This document shows positions 17,188 through 27,212 of a stretch of DNA of 64,000 nucleotides, one piece after another. Source of the stretch: DAIQNV01 sp036788215 (GTDB taxonomy: Bacteria; Planctomycetota; Phycisphaerae; Phycisphaerales; UBA1924); contig DAIQNV010000006.1 in assembly GCA_036788215.1 (NCBI GenBank), positions 1 to 64,000 on the forward strand. Reading direction: 5' to 3'. Below the pieces are notes generated by a model. The model saw only the letters and a list, made by a program, of their open reading frames with translations. It was not told the DNA's origin and made no database searches. Each line of letters opens with the position of its first letter. The first letter of the stretch is position 1. The translations under genes were made by a program, and so were the position numbers.

Positions 17188-17333
17188 GTCCGACCCTCCT
17201 CGACGGGCAGGGTACCGCACGGGACGCCCGGAGCCAAGGAGAATCGAGTCGAAGATGGAGCCGGTGCGTCGCTACCGTTCGCAGCGGAGTTCGCGTGGCA
17301 CGCGATCGTGATTCACGCACCGGAGGCACCCGC

Positions 17334-17365
17334 AAAAAAAGGACCCGCGACCGAAGCCGCAGGCC
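17334..17365 (-). terminator. Rho-independent terminator with TTCG loop
   Basis: On the minus strand, GGCCTGCGGC, tetraloop TTCG and GTCGCGGGTC form a 10-bp stem with G-U pairs, followed by C and seven T. It lies 33 bases after the stop of the kelch-like gene, the same distance as in its neighbour. Confidence 0.9.
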
Positions 17366-17397
17366 CTCATGGGAGTCATGCGTCGGTCTTCAACGCT

Positions 17398-18753
17398 TTA
17401 CGGGCAGCCGGCGCTGAAAGCGGCGAGGAACGCGGTGATATCCGCGAAGGTGAAGGAGCCGAAGGGCTCGGCCAGGTCGGCCGAGGGGTCGGATGCGTTG
17501 AACGCGCCGAGGAACGCGGTGATGTCGGCGAAGGTCAGGGAGCCGAAGGGCTCGGCGAGGTCCGCGGGGTTGCACCCGCCGCCCGCGGCGAGGTACGACA
17601 CGACGCGGTTGCTCGGGAGCCCGCCGGCGTTGGAGAAGCTGCCGCCGATGTGCAGGGCGGGTCCCTCGCCGGCGTCGTACGCGAAGGCGCCGAAGACATT
17701 GCCGTCGGCCCCGTCGCCCAGTTGCTCCCACGCGGTGCCGTTCCACTTCGCCATGCGGGCGATCGGCGTGCTGCCGGAAAGGCCGAAGTTGCCGAAGGCG
17801 TAGAGCGCGGGTCCGGAGCCGTCGTCGAAGACGGTGAGTTCCTGCACAGTCGAGCTGAAGCCCTCGCCGACGGCGTCCCAGGCGGCACCGTCCCACTTCG
17901 CCACGCGGAGCGCCGGCGTCCCGCCGGCCGATTGGAAGGTCCCCCCCGCGTAGAGCGCGGGCCCGGTCCCGTCGTCGAAGACCGTCATGGTGATCACCTG
18001 CGCGGTGCCAAGCTGCTGGGTAAGCCCTCCGCCGAGCGGGGCCCAGGCGGTGCCGTCCCAGACCGCGATGTTGTTCGCGGGCACGCCACCGATGTTGAGG
18101 AATCGCCCGCCTGCATAGAGCTTCTCCCCATCGCCCAGGTCCGCGACCTGCAGGTCGAGGATGATGAGGGGGACGGCGCCGCCGATCGTGCCCCCGACGG
18201 CGCTGTAGGTGGTGCCGTCCCACTTGGCGATGTGGTCAAGGGGCGCCTGCCCGTTCAGGTCGAGGTAGTTGCCCGCGATGTAGAGCTGCTCACCGGTGAC
18301 GCCGTCGTCCCACACGACGAGGTCCCACACCGAGTTCAGGAAGCTTGAGGACTGCGCGTCCATCGAGTTCCACTGCGTCCCGTCGAAGCGGGCGAGTTTC
18401 TGCGTGTCCGCCACGCCGCCGGCAGAGTTGAAGTACCCGCCCGCGATCAGGTCCCCCTGGAAGACCGCGAGGGTGTTCGAGAACTGGTCGATAAGCCCGC
18501 CGCCCACCGATTCCCACGAGGCGCCGTTCCACCTGGCCAGGTTCTGCGTGCCCGCAACGCCGGGCACGGTGAACGAACCGGTGGCGTACAACGCCTCGCC
18601 CGTGCCGTCGTCCCACGCCGCGAAGCCCGCGACATACGACCCCGTGAACCCCGGCTGCCCGAGCGTGTTCGAGAACACCTGGCCCTGCGCGAGCCCCGCC
18701 GCCATCGCGACCATCGACACGCCCGCGACCCTGGTCATGCTCTTCTTCATCAT
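17398..18753 (-). CDS. Secreted kelch-like repeat protein with GC-type dockerin-like tail
   Basis: A 451-residue exported protein. The signal peptide (about 1-24) is followed by about seven repeats of roughly 50 residues. Each reads VAKWDGxxWxxVGxG, then VFDDGxGxALYxxGxF and a Gly-rich turn. The pattern suggests a beta-propeller. The last 58 residues carry two nearly identical tail repeats (ADLAEPFGSLTFADITAFL and ADLAEPFGSFTFADITAFL) and end in GCP. ATG at 18753 follows GGGAGGA; a TTG one codon earlier is possible. There is no enzyme signature, so a binding or structural role is likely. Confidence 0.85.
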   Translation of the reverse strand: MMKKSMTRVAGVSMVAMAAGLAQGQVFSNTLGQPGFTGSYVAGFAAWDDGTGEALYATGSFTVPGVAGTQNLARWNGASWESVGGGLIDQFSNTLAVFQGDLIAGGYFNSAGGVADTQKLARFDGTQWNSMDAQSSSFLNSVWDLVVWDDGVTGEQLYIAGNYLDLNGQAPLDHIAKWDGTTYSAVGGTIGGAVPLIILDLQVADLGDGEKLYAGGRFLNIGGVPANNIAVWDGTAWAPLGGGLTQQLGTAQVITMTVFDDGTGPALYAGGTFQSAGGTPALRVAKWDGAAWDAVGEGFSSTVQELTVFDDGSGPALYAFGNFGLSGSTPIARMAKWNGTAWEQLGDGADGNVFGAFAYDAGEGPALHIGGSFSNAGGLPSNRVVSYLAAGGGCNPADLAEPFGSLTFADITAFLGAFNASDPSADLAEPFGSFTFADITAFLAAFSAGCP

Positions 18754-19053
18754 CAATCCTCCCGATCTCCGGTGGCTGGGCGGTCATTCCGCCAGCGCCC
18801 GCGCGAGGCCGAACGGACCTCAAGCGTTGTACCGAAGCCAACAAGCTACACGAAAGCGATGAGGACGGGCTCACCGCGCGCGGCGCACGGCGCTGCGGGC
18901 CGCGGGGTTCGCTGGATGCATGGTGCGGGCACATGGTTGTCCCGGTGGCGCGGCACGAGCGGAGCCCGACAGACCACCGGACGGAACTCGCCTGATCCCG
19001 CGCAGCGGCACCAGGCGAGGCAAAGGAAGCACGTCCCCCGGGGCTGGGGGACG
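18754..19053. other. Spacer between two tailed genes
   Basis: 300 bases with no gene. It contains the terminator hairpin at 19031-19054 and the leader of the kelch-like gene. I see no strong promoter. Confidence 0.4.
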
Positions 19054-19054
19054 T
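19031..19054 (-). terminator. Hairpin at the end of the 19054-19848 gene
   Basis: ACGTCCCCC at 19031-19039 and GGGGGACGT at 19046-19054 form a nine-bp stem with a six-base loop that touches the stop codon. The T tract on the minus strand is poor. Confidence 0.6.
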
Positions 19055-19848
19055 CAGGGGCAGCCGGCGCTGAAGGCCGCGGCGTAGGCCGCGACGTCGG
19101 CGAAGGTGAAGGCGCCGATCGGCGCCGCGAGGTCCGCAGCGGGCTGCTGGGCACCGAACGCGCCGAGGAACGCGGCGATATCGGCGAAGGTCAACTCGCC
19201 GAAGGGGGCGGTGAAGTCCGCGACGCAGACCGGGCCGTCGATCGTGGGGATGCTCACGCTCGCCGCCGGCGTCCGCTCGTACGCCACCCGCCGCAGCACG
19301 AAGCTCCGCGTCTCCGTCGCCTCGACCTCCATCCACCCGTAGTGGATCGCGCCGTCGATCGTCAGCTCCAGACCGATGAACCGCGTCCCGAGCTGGTGCG
19401 TCGCCAGGAAGGGGCTCGGGTCCGCGTCGTCGAAGAGACCGCTGTCGGTGGGGGCGAACGACCCGCACGGCGCCAGCACCGATTGCGTCACCCGGGCGGT
19501 GTACAGCAGGGCCTCGTTGTTGAAGATCGACCCCGTGCCCACCGTGTCGCCCCGGGTCTCAAGGCCCGTGAACCGCAGACCCGTCCCGCCCGCCCGCCAC
19601 GAGTCCACCCGCGTCACCAGGATCCCGGGCCGACCCACGCACTGCACATTCTGGCTCGATGCGCTCGCGTCCTGCCGCAGTACCAGCACCGGAACGTCAG
19701 GATCGCCCGCGTCGAGCACGACGGAGGCGGTGGTGTCGGAGGGCCACGCCCGGTCGGGCGTCGTGATCACGAGCTGGGCGGTGGCGGTCCCGCAGGTGAA
19801 CGCCATCGCGACGAGCACGGTCGCGAAGGAAGGGGTGGTGGTGGTCAT
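19054..19848 (-). CDS. Secreted protein of unknown function with GC-type dockerin-like tail
   Basis: A 264-residue exported protein with a signal peptide (about 1-24). The middle is beta-rich: ILVTRVDSWRAGGTGLRFTG, HQLGTRFIGLELTIDGAIHY, GWMEVEATE. The segment IHYGWMEVEAT resembles a short motif I have seen in other exported planctomycete proteins and may be a compact beta-sandwich. The last 57 residues are the two-repeat tail (ADFTAPFGELTFADIAAFL, then ADLAAPIGAFTFADVAAY) ending in GCP. It sits in a five-gene minus-strand cluster of tailed proteins. Confidence 0.78.
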   Translation of the reverse strand: MTTTTPSFATVLVAMAFTCGTATAQLVITTPDRAWPSDTTASVVLDAGDPDVPVLVLRQDASASSQNVQCVGRPGILVTRVDSWRAGGTGLRFTGLETRGDTVGTGSIFNNEALLYTARVTQSVLAPCGSFAPTDSGLFDDADPSPFLATHQLGTRFIGLELTIDGAIHYGWMEVEATETRSFVLRRVAYERTPAASVSIPTIDGPVCVADFTAPFGELTFADIAAFLGAFGAQQPAADLAAPIGAFTFADVAAYAAAFSAGCP

Positions 19849-19999
19849 GGGCGTCTCCGGTCTGGGTCGTCGGGTTCAGCACGCCGAACCGCTGCCGGCG
19901 TCGCAGGACCAAACCGGATTCTGCCCGAAAACACTCCCGGCGTGGGGGTGACTCGGGGTGCACCCCCGATCCGGAGCCCGCAGCCGCATCGCTCGCCCC

Positions 20000-21385
20000 T
20001 CAGGGACACCCCGACGCGAACGCTCCGAGGAACGCGGAGATGTCCGCGAAGGTGAACGCGCCGAAGGGCGCAGCGAGGTCCGCGACCGGATCCGCCATGC
20101 TGAACGCCCCGAGGAACAGGGAGATGTCGGCGAAGGTCAACCCGCCGAAAGGCGGCGCGAGGTCGGCCGAGTTGCACGGGGTATCCGCCGGGTCGAGCCT
20201 GAAGATGTAGGCGGAGCCCGCGAACGAGCCCAGCGTGTCGTCGCCGGGAGCGCCCGCGATGACAACGCCCTCGGCGTAGCCCAGCCCGCGACCGAGGAAG
20301 TCGTTGGCCAGCCCATCGCTCGCGACGAGCGTCTCGAGCAGATCCCCCGTCGCGAGGTCGAACACGAACGCCGCACCGGTGTTGCTGATTCCGCCGATGT
20401 CGCGCTGCCCAGCCCCCACGACGAGCACGCCGTCCGACAGCGCGATCTGCTGCCCGAAGTTGTCCGACGCGACGCCGTCCACGAGGAAGATCTCGTCGAG
20501 CTGAGCCCCGGTGCCTAAGTCGAACAGGTACACCGTCCCCGTATTCATCACGGCGCCATCGCCGTTCCGAGCGCTCACCGCGATGATCGACCCGTCGACA
20601 GCGATATCGGTGCCGAAAGCATCGGAGATGTCGCTGTCAGCCGCCGTCAGCTTGAAGCGTTCGACGCCGGTCGCGATATCGAAGACATAGGCGCTCCCGC
20701 GTCCCCCGTCGTCCCGAAGGGAGCCGACCACCACGCTCCCACCCCCGAGCGCGATCGAATCACCCAAAGTATCCAGCTCGGCCCCGTCGCTCGCCAGAAG
20801 CTTGTGGAGCTGCACGCCCGTCGCGACATCGAACAGATACGCCGATCCCGTCGAGAGCGCGGGGCCGTCCTCGTCGAACGGCGCACCCGCCGCCAGCACC
20901 CCGCCCGAGAGCGCGACCGAGGTGCCCAGCTCGTCGCCCACCATCGCGTCCGCCGCGGTCACACGCATCAGTTGAACGCCCGTCGCCGCGTCGAACAGGT
21001 ACACCGCGCCCGCGGCGGTTCCCAGCGTCGCATCCCCCGGCGATCCCACCGCGATCACCCCCGAATCGATCGCCACCCCGCGCCCGAAGAACGCGAACGG
21101 ATTCCCCGCATCGCTCGGGAGCAACTTGAACAGCTCGGCGCCCGTGTTCAGGTCGAAGACATACGCCGCGCCGGCGAATGTCCCGTTCTCCGAGTCACGC
21201 GGCGCCCCGATCACCGCGAGCGAGTCGTCGATCGCGATCTCGGCTCCGAACTGCGCGTTCGTCGCGCCGTCGCCCGCGAGCAGCTTCTGGTCCTCCACGA
21301 GCGGCTGCCCAAACGCCGCCCCCGCGCAGAGCCCCGCCACGACGAACGCGGCCGGCCAGTTCATATCCACGGCACAAGTCGGCAT
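20000..21385 (-). CDS. Secreted FG-GAP-like beta-propeller protein with GC-type dockerin-like tail
   Basis: A 461-residue exported protein. The signal peptide (about 1-27, ending in AAFGQ) is followed by about seven repeats of roughly 50 residues. Each has the form FGxxIAIDDSLAVIGAPxD then GAAYVFDLxTGxELxKL, the layout of integrin-like FG-GAP propellers. The last 58 residues are the two-repeat tail ending in GCP. ATG at 21385 follows GAGGAGCGGG; a frame 14 codons longer starts before any ribosome binding site. Known FG-GAP propellers bind proteins or polysaccharide; nothing specific can be read here. Confidence 0.84.
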   Translation of the reverse strand: MPTCAVDMNWPAAFVVAGLCAGAAFGQPLVEDQKLLAGDGATNAQFGAEIAIDDSLAVIGAPRDSENGTFAGAAYVFDLNTGAELFKLLPSDAGNPFAFFGRGVAIDSGVIAVGSPGDATLGTAAGAVYLFDAATGVQLMRVTAADAMVGDELGTSVALSGGVLAAGAPFDEDGPALSTGSAYLFDVATGVQLHKLLASDGAELDTLGDSIALGGGSVVVGSLRDDGGRGSAYVFDIATGVERFKLTAADSDISDAFGTDIAVDGSIIAVSARNGDGAVMNTGTVYLFDLGTGAQLDEIFLVDGVASDNFGQQIALSDGVLVVGAGQRDIGGISNTGAAFVFDLATGDLLETLVASDGLANDFLGRGLGYAEGVVIAGAPGDDTLGSFAGSAYIFRLDPADTPCNSADLAPPFGGLTFADISLFLGAFSMADPVADLAAPFGAFTFADISAFLGAFASGCP

Positions 21386-21578
21386 CGCCCGCTCCTCGAT
21401 CTGATGGGGACAGCGCATCGCGCCCATGCGCGCGGCGCACAGTCACCAATCCAGCGAACATACCACACCACCTCCACGCGCCAAAGGCTCGAATCTCGAG
21501 TTGATTCGCAAAGCGTTGCGAACACAGGCCGACAAGCGATCGTGCACGCCCCGGCCGACCGGTAGCCCCGCGCAGCAA

Positions 21579-21603
21579 AGCGGCCCCGTCTGAGGGGGCC
21601 GCT
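21579..21603 (-). terminator. Terminator downstream of atpA
   Basis: AGCGGCCCC at 21579-21587 and GGGGCCGCT at 21595-21603 form a nine-bp stem with a seven-base loop. On the minus strand it is followed by TTTGC. It lies 29 bases after the atpA stop. Confidence 0.75.
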
Positions 21604-21631
21604 GGTCAGCATTCGGTCTGAGCGGGCGAGC

Positions 21632-23206
<1,575 letters not shown>

Positions 23207-23520
23207 GGGTCGGCTCCTCAAACACGCCCTTCGGGCTCATCGCCCGGGGCTCCCTCGGTCTGCCATGCATCACCCCGCAACGCCGAACACGCACCGGCCA
23301 CCAACGCCGGTTCGCGACCCACCGCGCGGGGCCTCTACGGTAGCGGCCTCACCCCCCCCAGTCATGCCGAAGCGCCCCGCAACCGCGCCCCCGAGCCCGC
23401 CCTCACCCCCCCCACCCCCTCCCGGACGCCTGATCTTCGCGAAGCGAAGATCAGGGTCGACGCTCGGATGCCACACGCTGCTCGCCAGTGCGCACCTCCT
23501 CCGACCCCTCGCTCCACCCG
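23207..23520. other. Intergenic region with a perfect hairpin
   Basis: 314 bases with no gene between atpA and the cdaR-like gene. CCTGATCTTCGC (23429-23440), loop GAA and GCGAAGATCAGG (23444-23455) form a perfect 12-bp hairpin, probably the terminator of the cdaR-like gene, about 65 bases after its stop. It has no T tract. Confidence 0.6.
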
Positions 23521-24594
23521 TTACCCCCCGCCCTCCCGCGGGATCACCGTCAGGCGGACGGACAGGTCGTCCGCCTCCGCCCGCAGCCCCCCGGGCAGCG
23601 TCCCGTTCAGCCCCGTCAGGGTCGCTTCCTTCACACCCACCCCGCGTTCCAGCTCTTCAAAGCTGATCCGCACCACCGCGACCAGCCTCAGGTCCCCGCT
23701 CGACACCCGCGCCACCTGCTCGACCGGCCCCGTCACCCGCACATCGCGGATATCCCGGTCCTCGGGGGCCACCTCGATCGACCAGCGGTCCAGCTCCGAG
23801 GGCGCCAGCAGCACCTGCACCGGAACGCTCGCCACAACCACAGTTTCCAGCCGGCTCCGCGCCCGCACGCTCACCGAGACACGCTCGGGGTTCACCCGGA
23901 CCGCCCAAGCGCCGTCCAGACCGGGCAGGCGCAGCGACGCCGCGACCCGGTCGACCGTCTGCCCGGGCAGGAGCCCCTCGAGGGCCGCGGGGGGCACGAT
24001 CGCTTCCGCCTCCAGCCCCGCCTCAGGCAGGAGCGTCGTCGGACCACGGACCGTGACGACCGCGGGGTCGACCGCGATGACCTCCGTATCGCTCCCCTCG
24101 GGCAGCACCGCCCGGACCGGCGCCGTCCGATCCTCCACCGCCCGCACCTCGAGCGTCACCCGGGGAGGGCCGACCTCCCGGATGGACACCCCGCTCCCCG
24201 CGAGCGCCCCGTCGAGTCGCAGCGCCTCCCGCAGGTCGACCGCCCGCACGCCGGGCTCCGCGGACACCTCGTCCCCGACGGTCAGCGTCACGCCCGACCG
24301 AAGCGAGCGGCGCACGCTCTCGATCGGACCCGCCGCTCCTTCCAGCGTCACCTCGACCAGACCCGTCCACCGGGGCGAACCGGAGTCCTGATCGGGCGAG
24401 ACCCGGACCGCCCGCTGGTCCCCCCCCGCGGCGAACCTGACCTCCACCGTCACCGACCGCTGCTGCACCGTCTGGCTCTCCGCCAGGACCCAGGTCAGCA
24501 CGGTCACCAGCGTCACCACCCCGAGCGTGCGGAGGGTGACGCCCGGCCCGAGCCAGGCGAACCGCCGGTCTTTCGTCTCGACCCGACCGCTCAC
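23521..24594 (-). CDS. YbbR-domain protein, CdaR-like regulator of diadenylate cyclase
   Basis: A 357-residue protein with one N-terminal membrane helix (about 15-33) and an extracytoplasmic region built from several YbbR-like repeats of about 85 residues. Each repeat ends in a pattern like VTVRGPTTLL or VRVTGPVEQV. In other bacteria CdaR binds CdaA in the membrane and modulates c-di-AMP synthesis. The GTG start at 24594 overlaps the stop of the cdaA gene by four bases (GTGA), so the two are translated together. A frame extending upstream inside cdaA is an artefact. Confidence 0.82.
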   Translation of the reverse strand: MSGRVETKDRRFAWLGPGVTLRTLGVVTLVTVLTWVLAESQTVQQRSVTVEVRFAAGGDQRAVRVSPDQDSGSPRWTGLVEVTLEGAAGPIESVRRSLRSGVTLTVGDEVSAEPGVRAVDLREALRLDGALAGSGVSIREVGPPRVTLEVRAVEDRTAPVRAVLPEGSDTEVIAVDPAVVTVRGPTTLLPEAGLEAEAIVPPAALEGLLPGQTVDRVAASLRLPGLDGAWAVRVNPERVSVSVRARSRLETVVVASVPVQVLLAPSELDRWSIEVAPEDRDIRDVRVTGPVEQVARVSSGDLRLVAVVRISFEELERGVGVKEATLTGLNGTLPGGLRAEADDLSVRLTVIPREGGG

Positions 24595-25478
24595 GATGCG
24601 TCCCCCCGGGTTCCCTCGTCGCTCAGCCCCTCGCCCCGGTCGATCTCGTCGCGGCCATCCGAGCCCGACTTCGCGGATTCGGGCGCCCCGAGCCGGCGGC
24701 GCAGCTCGGCGCCGAGCTGGTCCGCGGTGTACGAGCGGCTCAGCCGCCCCCCCTGGGCCACGCGGATCGCCCCCGTCTCCTCGCTCACCACCACCACGAG
24801 CGCGTCCGATTCCTTGGTCAGCCCCACCGCCGCCCGGTGCCGGCTGCCAAGGCTGGGGTCCGGCATGTCCTCGGGGTCGGCCAGGGGGAGCTGCACGCCC
24901 GCCGCCATGATCCGCTGCCCCCGCACCACCACCGCCAGGTCGTGCAGCGCCGACCCCGGGAAGAAGATCGTCTGCAGCAAGCGGGCGGACAGGTCCGCGT
25001 CCATCGCGGTCCCGCCCTCGAGCAGGCCCTTCAGGCCCCCGCTCCGCTCCACCACGATGATCGCCCCGAAGCGGGCCTTGCTGAGGTAGCCGCACGCGGT
25101 CACGATCTCGTCCACCCGGGCCGCGACCTCGCTCGGGCTGGGCCGGAACAGGCGGGCCTCGCCCAGGCGGATCAGCCCGCGCCGCAGCTCGGGTTGGAAG
25201 ATCACCACCAGCCCGATCGCCACCAGCGCCAGGAACCGGTCGTACAGGTACGACACCCGCTCGAACGACCGCTCACCCCCGAGGAACCGCACCGCGACCG
25301 TGCCCACCGCCAGCACCAGCAGCAGCCCCTTCACCGCCCCCGCCGCCCGCGTCCCCTGGATGAACCGCACGAGCGCGAAGACCACCAGCCAGATGATCCC
25401 CAGCTCCAGCAGCACCTCGTGCAACGGGTAGGTCGCCAAGCGACCAACGAGCCCCTGGATGCGCTCGAGCGTGCCCAA
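24591..25478 (-). CDS. cdaA: Membrane diadenylate cyclase (CdaA type)
   Basis: A 295-residue enzyme that makes c-di-AMP from two ATP. Three membrane helices (about 22-40, 48-66, 80-94) precede FQPELRRGLIRLG and the DAC domain. The nucleotide site has the RHR motif at residues 213-215 (GSRHRAAVGLTKESDA) and VVVVSEETG. The usual DGA motif reads His179-Asp180-Leu181-Ala182, so the glycine is replaced by leucine. The catalytic Asp is kept. The start appears to be TTG at 25478, with GAGGAAG about ten bases upstream. The downstream partner is the CdaR-like gene, overlapping by four bases. The glmM gene often found next is absent. Confidence 0.9.
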   Translation of the reverse strand: MGTLERIQGLVGRLATYPLHEVLLELGIIWLVVFALVRFIQGTRAAGAVKGLLLVLAVGTVAVRFLGGERSFERVSYLYDRFLALVAIGLVVIFQPELRRGLIRLGEARLFRPSPSEVAARVDEIVTACGYLSKARFGAIIVVERSGGLKGLLEGGTAMDADLSARLLQTIFFPGSALHDLAVVVRGQRIMAAGVQLPLADPEDMPDPSLGSRHRAAVGLTKESDALVVVVSEETGAIRVAQGGRLSRSYTADQLGAELRRRLGAPESAKSGSDGRDEIDRGEGLSDEGTRGDAS

Positions 25479-25656
25479 TCCGATCGGCCTTCCTCACCGC
25501 CAACCACGCGCGCGACACCACACACAGCATCGCCTTCCCCACCTGATCGGCTCAGCCAAGCCTACCACACCACCCAACCGCCCCCGAGTCCCCGTTCGCC
25601 CCTACAACTCCGCAGCACCTTCCCCCAGATGGCCGATGGCCAGTCCCCGATCCCCA

Positions 25657-25932
25657 ATGCCATACACCATCACCCGCTTCGAGCCCACGCCCAACCCCAA
25701 CGCGATCAAGTGCATGGTCGAGCCCAGCCCGGGCCCGGTCCCGCGCTCCTACTTCAACGCCGGGCAGGTGGACCCCGCCGACGACCCCCTCGCCAGCGCC
25801 CTCTTCCGGATCGAGGGCGTCACCACGCTCCTCATCCACACCCGCTTCATCACGGTCAACAAGACACCCCAGGCCCCCTGGCCCCGCATCAAGAAGGCGA
25901 TCGAGACCACCCTCGCCGAAGCGAAAGACTGA
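25657..25932 (+). CDS. Nfu/NifU N-terminal domain protein
   Basis: A 91-residue protein consisting only of the N-terminal domain found in Nfu iron-sulfur scaffold proteins. It has FEPTPNPNAIKCMVEPSP at the start, SALFRIEGVTTLLIHTRFIT in the middle and APWPRIKKAIETTLAE at the end. The cysteine-bearing C-terminal NifU domain (CxxC) is missing. Its function as a free domain is unknown; it may bind or guide scaffold proteins. ATG at 25657 starts the conserved part. It is divergent from cdaA. Confidence 0.82.
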   Translation: MPYTITRFEPTPNPNAIKCMVEPSPGPVPRSYFNAGQVDPADDPLASALFRIEGVTTLLIHTRFITVNKTPQAPWPRIKKAIETTLAEAKD

Positions 25933-26038
25933 ACGCCCGGGGTGCCACTGGCCGCTCGCCGGCCAGTGCGTTCCGACCCGGTGCCCCGGACCGCCCGAAG
26001 GGCGCTCCGGGCGAATCGGCCAACGAGCCGCCCCGCCC

Positions 26039-27148
26039 CTACCGCCCCACCGCGCGCTCGAGCCGCTTCCACCCCGCCGGGTCGTCGAAGATGTACACCG
26101 GCACCGCGACATTCCCGAACTTCTCCGTCGCCTCGACCGTCCGCCGGATCCGCTGGTCCAGCGTCAGGTCCTGCCAGTCCTGCCAGTCCTGAGGCGTCAG
26201 CCACGCCAGCACCAGCCCATTGAACGACCGCAAATCCATCGGGTCGCGCGTCCTCGTCCGCTCCGCGAGGTGCGGGCGGAAGGCCACCCCGTGGTCCCGC
26301 CAGTACGACGCGGAGGGCCAGGTCTGCTGGGGCACCGCCTCGGTCAGCACGCCGATCCCCGCCTCCGTCAAGAGCTCGACCACCCGCGCCGTCTGCTTCG
26401 CGACCCGGTCCGACCAGGGCCCGGGCTTGCTCGACCCCGACCGATCGAACCACGCGCTGTGGTCCAGGGCGACGAACACCGGGTTGCGGTTCCCGAGTTG
26501 GTCCCGCTTCTTCTTCACCTCGACAAAGGGCTTCACCCCGAGCTGCATCTCGAGGTCCGTCAGTTCCCGGTCGTCCGCGGTGCCCACATGAAAGATCACC
26601 GGCGCCGGGTAACGCCCCCAGGGCTCGACCCACTTCGGGTCGCTCACAATCCACGCCCACGAGGGGTCCGTCTGCACATCGATCGCGTCCTCGAACCGGA
26701 ACGCGCTGACGCGTTCGCCCTCCGGGTTCACCCAAGAGCTTGTGCCAAAGGGCGCCCGCAGGATCACCGGCGGGTTCCCCCGCGGCGCCAGGCTCTCCGC
26801 GATCCACGCCCCCCAGCCCCCGGTTCGCAGCATGCTGTACCACTTATCGAGCCGGATCCCCCGGTGCTCCTCGATGTTGGCTGAACTCGTCCCCGGGTTG
26901 TACCACGCCCAGACGCGCTGCACGCCCCCGACCGGGCCCGCGCCCGGGCTCCCCCCCGAGTCCCCCCGGGGGGTAGGTGAGGGTGGGGGCGTCGGGCGAC
27001 CGGGCCCGCTGCCCGGGCCGGTCTCCGCACCGGGACCGGCGATCCCCCCCGTCCGCGTCCCCCCGCTCGAGAGGACGAGCCCCCCGGGCATCTCGCACCC
27101 GAGCCCGATGATCGCTGCTGCTGCCAGAACCCACGCACGCATCCGCAT
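26039..27148 (-). CDS. Exported protein of unknown function, possible lipoprotein
   Basis: A 369-residue protein with an export signal (about 1-17) followed by Cys18. The residues before it, GLG, make a weak lipobox, so a lipid anchor is only possible. A Gly/Pro-rich linker (about 25-70) leads to the folded part. That part has VWAWYNPGTSSANIEEHRG, WAWIVSDPKWVEPWGRYP, VFVALDHSAWFD and GIGVLTEAVPQQTWP. The regular strand-helix pattern and acidic strand ends suggest a TIM-barrel-like fold, but I recognise no family. ATG at 27148 follows GGGAGG. Divergent from mutY. Confidence 0.65.
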   Translation of the reverse strand: MRMRAWVLAAAAIIGLGCEMPGGLVLSSGGTRTGGIAGPGAETGPGSGPGRPTPPPSPTPRGDSGGSPGAGPVGGVQRVWAWYNPGTSSANIEEHRGIRLDKWYSMLRTGGWGAWIAESLAPRGNPPVILRAPFGTSSWVNPEGERVSAFRFEDAIDVQTDPSWAWIVSDPKWVEPWGRYPAPVIFHVGTADDRELTDLEMQLGVKPFVEVKKKRDQLGNRNPVFVALDHSAWFDRSGSSKPGPWSDRVAKQTARVVELLTEAGIGVLTEAVPQQTWPSASYWRDHGVAFRPHLAERTRTRDPMDLRSFNGLVLAWLTPQDWQDWQDLTLDQRIRRTVEATEKFGNVAVPVYIFDDPAGWKRLERAVGR

Positions 27149-27212
27149 CGAATCACCTCCCGCAGCGATGCTACCGCTCCCGCACGCTCTTGCTTCGCCC
27201 ATGCGTGTATAG

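Noticed and set aside
23521..25095. Extended reading of the cdaR-like gene into cdaA
   Set aside because: The upstream part is an out-of-frame reading of cdaA; the GTG at 24594 gives the normal N-terminal membrane helix.
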